DNA of 32,496 bases from Fimbriimonadaceae bacterium (GCA_025934835.1 JAICWL010000034.1:1-32496); one strand, 5' to 3'. Positions 7,861 to 17,253 are shown, numbered from the stretch's first letter. Program-made: numbers and translations. The notes: generated from the letters alone by a model not told the origin.

Positions 7861-8085
7861 ATGACTGCTGGACCTGATCCAGGCGGGCTAAGGCTCACCG
7901 AAGAGGAGGCGTTCGCGCTCTTGGGGCTTTGTTTGACTAGTCCCAATCTGCTCGACAAAACCTCTGAACGGGCGCTTCGGAAGCTGGCTGAGTATTGTTC
8001 GACACGTGGCAATTCATCTGGAAATCATACAAATCGAACTCAGAGCGTCCAAGTGAAGCAGGAGCTAGGAACGGCGGGGGTCTAG
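7861..8085 (+). CDS. Small helical protein of unknown function (74 residues)
   Basis: The best ribosome-binding site in the window, AGGAGG at 7850-7855, lies five bases before the ATG, which strongly supports translation. The 74-residue protein has an amphipathic helical first half (LTEEEAFALLGLCLTS, then LLDKTSERALRKLAEYC) and a polar Asn/Thr/Ser-rich second half. There is no signal peptide or membrane span. The family is not recognised. The stop codon lies inside a GC-rich stem-loop that probably ends the transcript, so this is likely a single-gene unit between divergent DUF1385 and the downstream Nif3 gene. Confidence 0.7.
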   Translation: MTAGPDPGGLRLTEEEAFALLGLCLTSPNLLDKTSERALRKLAEYCSTRGNSSGNHTNRTQSVQVKQELGTAGV

Positions 8086-8093
8086 GCCCCCGC
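8074..8093 (+). terminator. GC-rich stem-loop over the stop codon of the 74-residue gene
   Basis: GCGGGGG at 8074-8080 pairs with CCCCCGC at 8087-8093 around a six-base loop that holds the TAG stop. A short pyrimidine stretch with TCTTT follows at 8098-8102. The stem is strong but the T-run is poor, so it is a probable rather than certain intrinsic terminator. Confidence 0.5.
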
Positions 8094-8134
8094 TCCGTCT
8101 TTATGAGAGGGCGGATCGACCACAATGGTCGATA

Positions 8135-9229
8135 GTGAAGCTGCGCGCGATTCTGGACGCCCTCGAAGCCGTTGCTCCGGCCCGGTACGCCTTCGAATTC
8201 GACAAAGTCGGTTTGCAGGTCGGTGACCTGGACCAAGAGATCCGTCGCGCGGTGGTTTCCCTCGACCGCTCTTTGGGCGCGGTCGAATTTGCGAAAACCC
8301 AGCAGGCTCAGCTCCTTCTGAGCCACCATCCGCTGATCTTCGTCCCGATCGCGTCGGTCGATTCCAGGAGTCACGTGGGCAGAACCATACTGGCTCTGGC
8401 AAGCTCGAGCATCTCGTTCGTGGCGGCGCATACCAACTGGGATTCGGCCAGAGGAGGCGTGAGCGACGCTTTGGCGCGGCTGTTCGGAGTCGAGCATGCG
8501 TCGAACTTCGGGTCGGGCGCGGACGTGCAGGGGCTCAAACTGGTTTTCACGTGTCCGCCAGAGCATGCAGACGCGATCGTGGATGCTCTGTCGGAAGCCG
8601 GCGCCGGCGTGATCGTGGCTTATACGCGTTGCGCTTTCGTGGGCGAGGGCCGTGGCAACTTCGTGTGCGGCCCGGAATCGAACCCGACGGTCGGCGAGCC
8701 CGGCGGCCGACAGTCGGTAGCCGAAGTGAGGGTGGAAATGTCGCTGCCGGAGGGCCTTGCGGCGCGAGCCGAGCGGACGCTGCGTGGCGCCCACCCCTAC
8801 GAAGAGCCAGCGTACGAATTCTATCGACTCCGTGCCCAGCGGGAACAGCCCATTGGCCGAATCGGCGAGGTGCCAGCTCTTTCGCTCGGCGAACTTTGTT
8901 CGCGGGCAGACGAGGTTCTAATGACGCGCTGTTGGGCTTGGGGCGAGCCGAGCCGCAGAATTCGCAAGGTGGCTTTCGCCGGGGGAGCGGCCGATGGCGA
9001 GTGGATGGCGGCCCAGCGCGCGGGCGCGGACGTTCTCGTGACCGGCGAGGTGAAGCAGCATGTGGCGCTCGAAGCCTCGGAATCCGGCATGGCGCTCATC
9101 GCCGCAGGGCATTTCGCCACGGAGCATCCGGGCTGCGCGGCTCTGCGATCGGCCATGGCTAGCGCTGTTCCGGAGGTCGATTGGGTGCTGTTCACCCCCG
9201 AGCCCGGGTTGAGCGGCCGGCCGCTGTGA
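8135..9229 (+). CDS. Nif3-like dinuclear metal-centre hexameric protein (YqfO/YbgI family)
   Basis: This 364-residue protein has the N-terminal Nif3 domain with metal ligands His64-His65 (LLSHHPLIF) and His99/Asp103 (VAAHTNWD). A central inserted domain at about residues 135-235 contains ANAPFVG-like YTRCAFVGEGRGNF and HPYEEPAYEF, the PII-like insert seen in Bacillus YqfO. The C-terminal half has AFAGGAADG, DVLVTGEVKQH and GHFATEHPG, which supply the last ligands. The family forms toroidal hexamers with a di-metal site. It is annotated as GTP cyclohydrolase I type 2, but its true role is unsettled. The start is GTG at 8135, with CACAAT eight bases before it. All ligands are present, so it should be functional. 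Confidence 0.92.
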   Translation: MKLRAILDALEAVAPARYAFEFDKVGLQVGDLDQEIRRAVVSLDRSLGAVEFAKTQQAQLLLSHHPLIFVPIASVDSRSHVGRTILALASSSISFVAAHTNWDSARGGVSDALARLFGVEHASNFGSGADVQGLKLVFTCPPEHADAIVDALSEAGAGVIVAYTRCAFVGEGRGNFVCGPESNPTVGEPGGRQSVAEVRVEMSLPEGLAARAERTLRGAHPYEEPAYEFYRLRAQREQPIGRIGEVPALSLGELCSRADEVLMTRCWAWGEPSRRIRKVAFAGGAADGEWMAAQRAGADVLVTGEVKQHVALEASESGMALIAAGHFATEHPGCAALRSAMASAVPEVDWVLFTPEPGLSGRPL

Positions 9230-9397
9230 GCGGGTAAGGCGTTTTGCGTGCGGAGACGGTTCTGCCGATCGGGGGTTGCTGTCGGAAGCTTCGGATCGTG
9301 GCGGTTGGTGCGCGGTTTTGTCGGGTAATGCGTTGCTCACGGAGCCGATTGAGAGCACGGAGATGCCGCAAGCCGTCCTCCGTTTCTGTAGCCTTCG

Positions 9398-9435
9398 AAC
9401 CCTCATCCCTGCCCCTCTCCCCCGGGGAGAGGGGG
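9398..9435. repeat. Palindromic GC-rich dispersed repeat, copy 1
   Basis: The copy reads AACCCTCATCC, then TGCCCCTCTCCC, then a mirror arm. CCCCTCTCCCC at 9412-9422 and GGGGAGAGGGG at 9424-9434 form an 11-bp perfect inverted repeat around one base. The motif CCCTCA(T/C)CC..(C/A)CCCCTCTCCC-CGGGGAGAGGGG is a REP-like element of a type I know from many GC-rich genomes. It lies in the gene-free stretch 9230-9638. Confidence 0.75.
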
Positions 9436-9477
9436 GTCATTTTGAAGCAACGATTCTCGATAGCCGGAAGGCTTTCT

Positions 9478-9514
9478 AACCCTCATCCCAACCCTTCTCC
9501 CTCGGGGCGAAGGG
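9478..9514. repeat. Palindromic GC-rich dispersed repeat, copy 2 (diverged)
   Basis: This copy has the same head, AACCCTCATCCCAACCC, then an arm variant TTCTCCCTCGGGGCGAAGGG. The substitutions in both arms keep most of the pairing (CCCTTC with GAAGGG), as expected when a hairpin is under selection or the copy is an older subtype. It starts 80 bases after copy 1. Confidence 0.65.
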
Positions 9515-9521
9515 CTCCGGA

Positions 9522-9558
9522 AACCCTCACCCCTGCCCCTCTCCCTCGGGGAGAGGGG
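9522..9558. repeat. Palindromic GC-rich dispersed repeat, copy 3
   Basis: The head is AACCCTCACCCCTGCC. CCCCTCTCCC at 9536-9545 pairs with GGGAGAGGGG at 9549-9558 around a TCG loop. It has the same orientation as copies 1 and 2 and starts only 44 bases after copy 2. The rest of the stretch 9230-9638 shows no gene. Confidence 0.75.
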
Positions 9559-9638
9559 ATTGGCTGGTCGGAAGCTCAGCGGTTGTGCCGCGGGGAGCGG
9601 GGCGCGGCGGAGTGTTGGACCGGCGGATGCTTTTCGGG

Positions 9639-9815
9639 TTAGTCGATCCAGGCTTCGGAGAGCTGATAGCCGCCGATGAGGCCGACGACTCCGCCCACCA
9701 CGCTGCCGACGATGCCCCACACCGAGAACAGGTCGGCGCCAAGCAACGCCGGGACCCAGCCGCCGATTGTGGAGCCCGCCACCACGCCGAACATCATCAG
9801 AGTCTTGGACCCCAT
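9639..9815 (-). CDS. Small glycine-zipper membrane protein (58 residues)
   Basis: Reading the minus strand from ATG 9815 to TAA 9639 gives a 58-residue protein beginning MGSKTLMMFGVVAGSTIGGW. It continues with VPALLGADLFSVWGIVGSVV and ends GYQLSEAWID. It has two hydrophobic spans with small-residue (Gly/Ser/Ala) faces and repeated GxxxG spacings, typical of small glycine-zipper membrane proteins that oligomerise. CACAAT lies six bases before the ATG, matching the leaderless-type starts elsewhere in the window. Similar short proteins with a GS..GG..P...G...F...G..GS..G pattern are common in bacteria and have no known role. Base use is like the flanking genes. Confidence 0.7.
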   Translation of the reverse strand: MGSKTLMMFGVVAGSTIGGWVPALLGADLFSVWGIVGSVVGGVVGLIGGYQLSEAWID

Positions 9816-9906
9816 ACCGATATTGTGGGTCTGACAGGCTCAAAGCGCGAGAGCGGCCTGCAAGACCGGTGCGCGCTGCCCCTGTAGAACCGACTGGCGG
9901 GACGGT

Positions 9907-10449
9907 TTATTCGGGACGGTCTATCGGAGCGCCGACTTGCTGCGAGAACTGCCCGAGCCATTTTCCCTGCACTCGGGCGGTGCCCGTCATGCCTTCGCCA
10001 GCCTGGAAGTAGGTCTGCGGCGCGCATTCCAGTTCCACCGATTCGCCGGACGGGAGCCTCATGCGAACGTAGTATTTGGGATCGTCGGCGCTTTCGATCT
10101 CCCATTCGGCTGTGAGGAGCTGGCCTTGCCGGCTATAGGCGTAGCGGGCGAGGACTTTGGAGCCCTCGTAATCGGCGGTCGGGCCCTTGTTCTTGTTCGC
10201 CTCGCGCCAGAGGCCGTAGCCGACCGCCCCTCCCATCATCAGGACTCCGATGAGAATGAACGTTATGGCGAGCGGCACGAGGTTCAGGGTGCCCGCATCG
10301 GTGATTCTGTTCGTGATCGGCTCCCTGGTGAACGTGCCTCGGTAGATTCCCGCGACGGAGAAGAGCCATGCAGCGCCGACGGATGCGACGGTGATAACGA
10401 GTCCCGCCACCAGCACGCAGCCAACGGTCTTTTCAGCGGAAGCAGACAT
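9907..10449 (-). CDS. Two-span membrane protein with C-terminal beta domain, function unknown
   Basis: This 180-residue protein has two membrane helices, at about residues 9-35 and 55-80, followed by KNKGPTADYEGSKVLARYAYS and a soluble domain of about 95 residues. That domain has YYVRMRLPSGESVELECAP and GMTGTARVQGKWLGQF, strand-rich segments resembling small OB-like or DUF2500/DUF7489-type domains found on membrane-anchored proteins. No catalytic motif is seen. It is transcribed divergently from the thioesterase gene across 95 bases. I do not assign a function. Confidence 0.75.
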   Translation of the reverse strand: MSASAEKTVGCVLVAGLVITVASVGAAWLFSVAGIYRGTFTREPITNRITDAGTLNLVPLAITFILIGVLMMGGAVGYGLWREANKNKGPTADYEGSKVLARYAYSRQGQLLTAEWEIESADDPKYYVRMRLPSGESVELECAPQTYFQAGEGMTGTARVQGKWLGQFSQQVGAPIDRPE

Positions 10450-10544
10450 GAGAAATGATTTTCATGCATGGGACGGGTCAGACTGATCCGGACGATCTTC
10501 CGCCAAAGCGCTTTTCGATGAGATTCTGATTTTAGACAATCACC

Positions 10545-11081
10545 ATGACTTTGCAGCCCAAAACCGTTTCCTCCACTCGCACCGAAATGTCCGAGATCAT
10601 GCAGCCGACGGACGCGAACTTCATCGGCAAGGTGTTTGGAGGGTCGCTGCTGTCATTGATCGACTTGTGCGCTTACACCACGGCCGCGCGGTTTTGCGGG
10701 GAGATCAGCGTCACGGCCAGCATCGACCGCGTGGATTTTCACGAGCCGATCGAGGTCGGCGAGGTGGTGCAACTCGTCGGCTGGGTCACTTATGTGGGCC
10801 GCACCAGCATGGAAGTGACGATCGAGGTTTACGCCGAAAACATTTTTCGCCAAACCAGGAGGCATACGAATACGGCGCGCGTGACGATGGTCGCGCTGAA
10901 GGACGGGCGGCCGACCGAGGTGCCTCGGCTGGTGTGCGAGACGCGCGAGGATCGAGTGCGGTTCTTGGAGGGGAGGCTGCAGCGCGAGATACGGTCGCGC
11001 CAGCAAGAAGAGCAGCAGCGGATGTTCAAGCAGATCCGCGAGGCATCGGAAGAGGAGTTGGAGCGGCTTTTGAACGAGTAG
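10545..11081 (+). CDS. Acyl-CoA thioesterase, hotdog fold (YciA/BFIT type)
   Basis: This 178-residue protein has the hotdog thioesterase pattern: EIMQPTDANFIGKVFGG at residues 17-33, then SLLSLID with Asp40, the likely catalytic acid in the central helix. VTASIDRVDFHEPIEVGEVV and a final strand with NTARVTMVAL follow. This is the YciA/ACOT branch, which hydrolyses acyl-CoA to free acid and CoA in the cytoplasm, usually as a hexamer. The last 45 residues are a charged helix (RSRQQEEQQRMFKQIREA), longer than in E. coli YciA (132 residues), and may serve in oligomer contacts. The chain length it acts on cannot be told from sequence. Confidence 0.9.
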   Translation: MTLQPKTVSSTRTEMSEIMQPTDANFIGKVFGGSLLSLIDLCAYTTAARFCGEISVTASIDRVDFHEPIEVGEVVQLVGWVTYVGRTSMEVTIEVYAENIFRQTRRHTNTARVTMVALKDGRPTEVPRLVCETREDRVRFLEGRLQREIRSRQQEEQQRMFKQIREASEEELERLLNE

Positions 11082-11117
11082 TGCGCTCAAATCGCACCAA
11101 CCTGGCAAAATTCATCA

Positions 11118-11123
11118 TAGAAT
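11118..11123 (+). promoter_or_regulatory. -10 element directly before the first anchored paralogue
   Basis: TAGAAT is separated by five bases from the ATG at 11129, suggesting a transcript that starts at the AUG. It supports this start, since no Shine-Dalgarno sequence is present. Confidence 0.45.
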
Positions 11124-11128
11124 TGGTT

Positions 11129-11707
11129 ATGGACGCGGACACTAGCCCCCCTGCGCGCCGATCGCACGTGAGATGGCTCGTGGTCGTATTGGTACTTGCT
11201 CTTTGCTCCGGAGGCTACGTCTTAGCCAAGCGGGAGGAAGCGCGGCGGGAATCGATCCTGAATTACAAGGTCGTTTTCGGTCAGCCGTCAGGGTGGGACG
11301 CCATCGATCACAGCCCCCAAGCTCTTTTCCTGTACCGAAACAAGACGAATCACTTGTTGCTCCGAGGCGCCGTGAACCAGATCATCGCCGATGAGAACCC
11401 AACGCCGGAGCTCGACGCCGCCGGTTTGGCCGAGTACTACATCGAGGCGACGCGCGAGAATATGAAGGATTGGACCGCGCAGAAGCTGCAATCGATCGAG
11501 TGCAAGGACGTCACCTATTCGCTGATCCGCCGCGAAAGGAAGGGGAAGTGCGTCGTCACGGCGTACGCGGTGAAAGGGAACACGACGCTGCTGATCAGTC
11601 TGTCGGGCGACGACAGCCAGGTGCGGAGCATCGATCCGACTTTGCCGGAGTTCGAGAACTACCTTCGGCAGATCCACCTGCAGCAGCAGGACATGACGGA
11701 CCTGTGA
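11129..11707 (+). CDS. Membrane-anchored protein, first of a tandem paralogous pair
   Basis: This 192-residue protein has a basic N-terminus, one membrane span at about residues 16-34 and an extracytoplasmic domain. The domain contains PSGW (53-56), NPTPELDAAGLAEYY (90-104), a W..QKLQ helix and VKGNTTLLISLSG (148-160). These elements recur in the same order in the next gene, so the two are duplicates. The pattern (P.GW, KGNTT..L.LSG, then a short helix) resembles secreted domains that follow a single anchor, but I cannot name the family. The ATG at 11129 is preferred over the longer open frame because the -10-like TAGAAT sits just before it and the thioesterase gene overlaps everything upstream. 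Confidence 0.75.
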   Translation: MDADTSPPARRSHVRWLVVVLVLALCSGGYVLAKREEARRESILNYKVVFGQPSGWDAIDHSPQALFLYRNKTNHLLLRGAVNQIIADENPTPELDAAGLAEYYIEATRENMKDWTAQKLQSIECKDVTYSLIRRERKGKCVVTAYAVKGNTTLLISLSGDDSQVRSIDPTLPEFENYLRQIHLQQQDMTDL

Positions 11708-11714
11708 CAATGCC

Positions 11715-12332
11715 GTGAAGCCGCTCCAGCTACCGGGCAGGCGCAGTGTCGGCCGGATGGCGCTTTGCGCCCTGCCCGTGCTAGGAGGAGCGGCATACGT
11801 GCGATGGAAGGCGGATTCCGATAGGGCCGCCAGCGTGGCCACCTATACGATATCTCTCGAAACGCCCCCAGGGTGGTCTCCGAGAAAGCACAGCGCGGTT
11901 CATCTATTCGAGTTCGTCAAGAACGGCCAGCCGCTCACGCTGAAGGCCGAGGCGAGCCAGTTCCAGTTCGATCAGAACCCGACTCCGCAAATCCACGCCG
12001 CGGACTTGGCGCAGGGGTATGTGATTACGAACAACGCCACGCGGAGCGAGTGGAATGCCGAGAGACTGGGCGAGGTTCAGGCGCGCGGCGCCGAGTTTTT
12101 CCTTGCGCGGCGGCACCTGGGCGACGACAACGTGATCGTGGGTTTCGCGATCAAGGGGAATACGTCGGTCGTTGTGCTCGTTTCGGGCAAGATCGGCGAG
12201 GGGAAGGTACCGGCAGCCATCGAGGAGTTCAAGCAGAATCTGGCGAACGTACAGTTCACCCCGGAAAAGGGGCAAACCGTGTACCACGTGGCGGACGTCG
12301 ACACAGCCGGTCTTCTTCGCCAGAAAGACTAG
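11715..12332 (+). CDS. Membrane-anchored protein, second of a tandem paralogous pair
   Basis: This 205-residue protein begins at GTG 11715, seven bases after the previous stop. It has a short hydrophobic segment at about residues 15-28 followed by a soluble domain. PPGW (51-54), NPTPQIHAADLAQGY (88-102), EWNAERLGEVQ and IKGNTSVVVLVSG (146-158) correspond one to one with the upstream paralogue, while the remainder has diverged heavily. Its membrane segment is shorter and ends with AAY, so it may be a cleaved signal rather than an anchor. The function is unknown. The TAG stop shares the palindrome CTAG with the stop of convergent atpG. Confidence 0.75.
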   Translation: MKPLQLPGRRSVGRMALCALPVLGGAAYVRWKADSDRAASVATYTISLETPPGWSPRKHSAVHLFEFVKNGQPLTLKAEASQFQFDQNPTPQIHAADLAQGYVITNNATRSEWNAERLGEVQARGAEFFLARRHLGDDNVIVGFAIKGNTSVVVLVSGKIGEGKVPAAIEEFKQNLANVQFTPEKGQTVYHVADVDTAGLLRQKD

Positions 12333-13186
12333 GACTTCAGGGCTTCCGCGCCGCCGACGACTTCCAGAATCTCTTTGGTGATGGCCGCCTGGCGCTCGCG
12401 GTTCGCGCGAAGGGTGAGCGTCTGGATCATCTTGCCGGCGTTGTCGGTGGCGGAGGTCATGGCGGTCATGCGGGCTCCGAACTCGGATGCCGTGGACTCC
12501 AGGAGGGCCTGCCAGACCAGCGTCAGGAAGTACCGGGGCAGCAGCGTGCCGAGCAAACCTTCGGGTTCCGGCTCGAATTCGTACGAGACGTTCGATGCGG
12601 CGGCGTCGCCGGTGGGCGCCTGGATCGGCAGGAGCTGAACGATTTGCGGCACCTGCCGGATAGCCGAATGGAACTTCGAGTAGCAGATATGGATGGCATC
12701 CGCCTGGCCCGATTCGAAAAGCTCGCGCGCCGCCCGGGCAACTTCGACCGCGTCGGAGAAAACCGCGCCGCTCGCGGGCACGCTTCTGGAGAACACCACC
12801 TCGTATCCGCGCTTGCCGAAGAACTGAGTGCCCTTTTTGCCGACCGTGATCAGCTTGACCGGGCTGGAAGCGTTGCGGATGAACTCGGTGGCCTTTCGGA
12901 TCAGCGACGTGTTGTAAGCGCCGGCCAGGCCCCGATCGGAGGTGATGAGGATCAGCGCGAGGTTTCGGATGGGCCGGTTATCCAGCAATGGATGGTCGGG
13001 CAGCTCGCCGGCCTCGGAGATCGAGCTCATAAGCTCGCGCATTTTGTCCGCGTACGGCCGGGCTTCGAGGACCCGATCCGTCGCTTTCTTGAGGCGTGCC
13101 GCCGACACCAGCTTCATCGCTTTCGTGATTTGCTGGATGTTCTTGGCGGCCTTGATGCGGGCCCTGATCTCTTTTAAGGTTGCCAT
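12329..13186 (-). CDS. atpG: F1 ATP synthase gamma subunit
   Basis: This 285-residue protein starts with ATLKEIRARIKAAKNIQQIT and KAMKLVSAARLKKA, the N-terminal helix of the central stalk that turns inside the alpha/beta ring. LILITSDRGLAGAYNTSL is the conserved Rossmann-like core. The C-terminus has EFGARMTAMTSATDNAGKMI and ITKEILEVVGGAEAL, again canonical. Its length matches the family (about 285-290). It follows atpA after six bases. In nearly all bacteria atpD and atpC come next, but here the gene ends against a convergent hypothetical gene and the operon stops. Confidence 0.96.
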   Translation of the reverse strand: MATLKEIRARIKAAKNIQQITKAMKLVSAARLKKATDRVLEARPYADKMRELMSSISEAGELPDHPLLDNRPIRNLALILITSDRGLAGAYNTSLIRKATEFIRNASSPVKLITVGKKGTQFFGKRGYEVVFSRSVPASGAVFSDAVEVARAARELFESGQADAIHICYSKFHSAIRQVPQIVQLLPIQAPTGDAAASNVSYEFEPEPEGLLGTLLPRYFLTLVWQALLESTASEFGARMTAMTSATDNAGKMIQTLTLRANRERQAAITKEILEVVGGAEALKS

Positions 13187-13192
13187 CGAGTG

Positions 13193-14797
<1,605 letters not shown>

Positions 14798-14816
14798 GTT
14801 GTTCTCTGTGATTCGA

Positions 14817-14838
14817 GTGACGAGTGATAGGTGACGAG
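14817..14838. repeat. Short tandem-like repeat GTGACGAG in the atpH-atpA gap
   Basis: GTGACGAG is found at 14817-14824 and 14831-14838, with the related GTGATAG between them. The gap (14798-14876) is unusually long for this operon, where most junctions overlap or lie within a few bases. This looks like a low-complexity insertion and shows no protein or hairpin of note. Confidence 0.4.
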
Positions 14839-14876
14839 AAACCAGTCGGCTGGTGTGGCGAGCTATGCGTTGCGCA

Positions 14877-15452
14877 TCACTCGCTTCCCGTCCCCTGCGC
14901 CCCCTGTTTCAGCAAATCGTGTCGGAGCCGGTCCCGGAGCTTGCTCAGGGTCTCGCGAACGGTTCCGTCGAGCACGTAACTTTCGAACGCGACTTTGACT
15001 CCGCCGACGAGATTCGGCTCTACATGGAATTCCGCGTCCACCTTCTTATTCATGACGCTCGATAGCTTGGCGATAAGGCGTTTCCGCTGGTCGTCGTCGA
15101 GCGGCTCCGCGGATGTCACCACGGCGTAGAGGATGCGCTCGCGCTCTCTGCGCAGAAGCACGAATTCGTCGCGGACTCCGGTGATCTCGGCTTCGCGTCC
15201 TTTCTCGAGCATCACCCGCAGGAGCTGCATAGTGAGCGCGGTGACTCGGTCCGAGAACAGCCGGTCGAGGACCTTGGCCTTCTCCTCACGGCTCGTATAT
15301 GGCGCCAACAGGAAGTGGCGGAACTTGGAATCCGCTTCCAGGAGGCCGACGATGCCGTTGAGATCGTCCTCGACGGCGGCGATGACATCGTATTGCGCGG
15401 CTGCGCCGAACACCGCCTGAGCGTATCGGCGGACGATCCTGCTGTCTTGCAC
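14877..15452 (-). CDS. atpH: F1 ATP synthase delta subunit
   Basis: This 191-residue protein has the OSCP/delta pattern: [15 protein letters not shown] at the N-terminus, a helical domain ending [19 protein letters not shown], and the C-terminal [36 protein letters not shown]. Delta clamps the peripheral stalk (b subunits) to the top of alpha. The length is normal (about 180). The N-terminus begins two bases after the atpF stop, in line with operon expression. Confidence 0.94.
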   Translation of the reverse strand: MQDSRIVRRYAQAVFGAAAQYDVIAAVEDDLNGIVGLLEADSKFRHFLLAPYTSREEKAKVLDRLFSDRVTALTMQLLRVMLEKGREAEITGVRDEFVLLRRERERILYAVVTSAEPLDDDQRKRLIAKLSSVMNKKVDAEFHVEPNLVGGVKVAFESYVLDGTVRETLSKLRDRLRHDLLKQGAQGTGSE

Positions 15453-15454
15453 GG

Positions 15455-16063
15455 CTAGCGCGCCACCTCGACCTTCTCGATGAAGTCTTCGACGAGCCTG
15501 CGGTTTCGCTCGGTCGTCATGTTCTCGCCAATCACCCTTTCGGCCGCGGCAAGTGTGAGGTCCACGACGTGCGTGCGCAGGTCGCCGATCAGCTTGTCGC
15601 GTTCGGCGGCGATTTCTTCCTGCGCCCTGCGAACCATTTCGTCGGCGCGTTCGGTGGCCTCGGACATGAGCTGCTGCCGTAGGTTCTGCGCTTCCTTGAT
15701 TTGGCTTTGGATCTGATCGCGGGCGCGCGCCTCGGTTTCGTTGAGGCGTCGCTCGTAGTCGGTTCTAAGCTGGGTCATTTCCGCGCGAAGGTTCTCGGCC
15801 TCGGAGAATGTGTTTTCCAGGTGCGTGTTTCGCTCTTGAATAGCTTGGGCGAGCGGCTCCGTGTAGAACATCCGCACGATCGGGAACAGGATCAGCAAAA
15901 TGCCGATCATGGCCACGGTCTTGCCGAGGTTCAAGGGAATTCCCGGGACGGGCACTTCCCATTGCTGCCCGATCGTGGCTCCGACGACGAGCAGGATCAG
16001 CCCGACGACATATCCGAGCCAGGGGGCGCCCGCCTTTTGCGGCGCGTTGTGGTGGTCTGCCAT
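15455..16063 (-). CDS. atpF: F0 ATP synthase b subunit, with an extra N-terminal membrane span
   Basis: This 202-residue protein is the b stalk. A hydrophobic anchor at about residues 47-67 (KTVAMIGILLILFPIVRMFY) is followed by a long charged helix (LENTFSEAENLRAEMTQLR through about residue 180) and a C-terminal helix with AAERVIGENM that meets delta. Unlike the usual single-span b, there is a second hydrophobic stretch at about residues 14-33 (PWLGYVVGLILLVVGATIG) before the standard anchor, so the N-terminus probably forms a hairpin in the membrane. Only one b gene is visible, so it likely acts as a homodimer. Confidence 0.93.
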   Translation of the reverse strand: MADHHNAPQKAGAPWLGYVVGLILLVVGATIGQQWEVPVPGIPLNLGKTVAMIGILLILFPIVRMFYTEPLAQAIQERNTHLENTFSEAENLRAEMTQLRTDYERRLNETEARARDQIQSQIKEAQNLRQQLMSEATERADEMVRRAQEEIAAERDKLIGDLRTHVVDLTLAAAERVIGENMTTERNRRLVEDFIEKVEVAR

Positions 16064-16129
16064 GGTGATGTGATCGAAGGGCGGCGAACTTAGATGCCGT
16101 TGGCTTCCGCTCGCCGCCCGGATTCGATA

Positions 16130-16357
16130 TTACGCCCCTGTAGTGAGCTTGCCTTGCAAGATCAGCGCGGTGACGAACGAGAGCAAGAACACGAGCTCCA
16201 TAAAGGCCAGGGCGATGAGCATTCCAGTTTGAATGCGTCCCGAAGCTTCGGGTTGTCGAGCCATTCCGTGCATTGCTCCGTTTCCGGTAATGCCTTGGCC
16301 GATGCCGACTCCCATTGCCGCCAGGCCAACTGCAAGGCCGATTCCTAATCCGAGCAT
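16130..16357 (-). CDS. atpE: F0 ATP synthase c subunit (rotor ring)
   Basis: This 75-residue hairpin has two membrane helices joined by the polar loop ARQPEASG. The ion-carrying carboxylate is the Glu in [11 protein letters not shown] of helix 2. Helix 1 has GIGQG, whose Gln aligns with the Gln used in sodium-binding rings, but the residue after the Glu is Leu rather than Ser/Thr. That argues for proton rather than sodium coupling, as in cyanobacterial rings. GGAGG lies 14 bases before the ATG, which is far, and gaps of 66 and 74 bases flank the gene. Such spacing around atpE often allows separate translation control, since many c copies are needed per complex. Confidence 0.95.
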   Translation of the reverse strand: MLGLGIGLAVGLAAMGVGIGQGITGNGAMHGMARQPEASGRIQTGMLIALAFMELVFLLSFVTALILQGKLTTGA

Positions 16358-16431
16358 GTTATTTAACGATTCCTCCGGTTGTTTCTGAGTGCTGTTGTTG
16401 AGTTAAGGTTATTCGTCGATGACGAAATCGA

Positions 16432-17253
16432 TTAGACCGCGTGAGCCTCGAGCGCGTGGGGGTTGCCCTCCAACAGGCGCCCGGTTTCATCGGAAGCGGA
16501 GTGCTGCCCGCCTGGCTCTTCTTCATGGTGGGTCACGAGGCCAAGGTACACGGCTAGAAGCAGTGTGAACACGAGCGCCTGCACCACGCAAGTGAGCAGC
16601 TTGATCGGGATGAGCAGGCCGCCGATGGGTACGTTCCAGCCGCCCACTTGGCCGAGGTCGTTTAGTTTCGAAACGACTTCGTGTCCGCCGTGGATGTTGC
16701 CGTAGAGCCGCAGCGAAAGCGAGAGCATCTTCATGGTTTCGGAGATGATCTCGATCAGGAAGATCAGCGCCGTCACGAGCACCATGATGCCGGTCAGCTT
16801 CGGGCCGGCAAAGTGCTTGAAGTGGCCCCAAATGCCGTTGTGCCGGATTCCCTCGTACTGCACGTAAAAGACGGCGGCGATGGCCATCCCGAGATTCAGG
16901 CTGAAGTCGGCGGTCGGCGTGTACTCGATGAACAATCCCCACACGTTGGCCACGAAAATAAACGACCAGTAAGTGGCCAGAACGGTGATGTACTTCCTGC
17001 CGTGCGGACCGATGATGCCGAGTGCGAAGTGCTCCATGTAGAGGTAGAGCTGCTCCGCCATGCCCGAGAGCGAGATTCCGCCGACCACAGGACCCTTGAA
17101 CACAGGGTTCGAATACCCTCTGCGGGCGTAGGCGAACAGTCCCAAGGTGATGGCGATGATGATCGCCACGAAGACCAGCGACATAGGTACGCCAGGCTCT
17201 GCCGCGGCAGCCTCGCCGAGCAAGCTTGGAAACAGTTGTAGGGCTCCGTTCAT
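16432..17253 (-). CDS. atpB: F0 ATP synthase a subunit
   Basis: This 273-residue polytopic protein contains the essential arginine in LSLSLRLYGNIHGGHEV (helix facing the c ring) and the C-terminal LIKLLTCVVQALVFTLLLAVYL span with the conserved Gln. These form the two half-channels for proton passage. The start at ATG 17253 is supported by its ATGA overlap with the stop of the upstream atpI-like gene. A longer open frame exists but runs back through that gene. The C-terminal tail of about 30 residues (HHEEEPGGQHSAS and on) is polar and long for the family, and may be disordered. Confidence 0.95.
   Translation of the reverse strand: MNGALQLFPSLLGEAAAAEPGVPMSLVFVAIIIAITLGLFAYARRGYSNPVFKGPVVGGISLSGMAEQLYLYMEHFALGIIGPHGRKYITVLATYWSFIFVANVWGLFIEYTPTADFSLNLGMAIAAVFYVQYEGIRHNGIWGHFKHFAGPKLTGIMVLVTALIFLIEIISETMKMLSLSLRLYGNIHGGHEVVSKLNDLGQVGGWNVPIGGLLIPIKLLTCVVQALVFTLLLAVYLGLVTHHEEEPGGQHSASDETGRLLEGNPHALEAHAV

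Noticed and set aside
9398-9558. Three repeats suggesting a small CRISPR array
   Set aside because: The spacings are unequal (80 and 44 bases), the units are palindromic and diverged, and no cas genes are present. They fit REP-like elements.
17104-17118. GGGTTCGAATACCC, resembling the T-arm of a tRNA
   Set aside because: It lies inside atpB coding sequence, and no acceptor, D-arm or anticodon stem can be folded around it.
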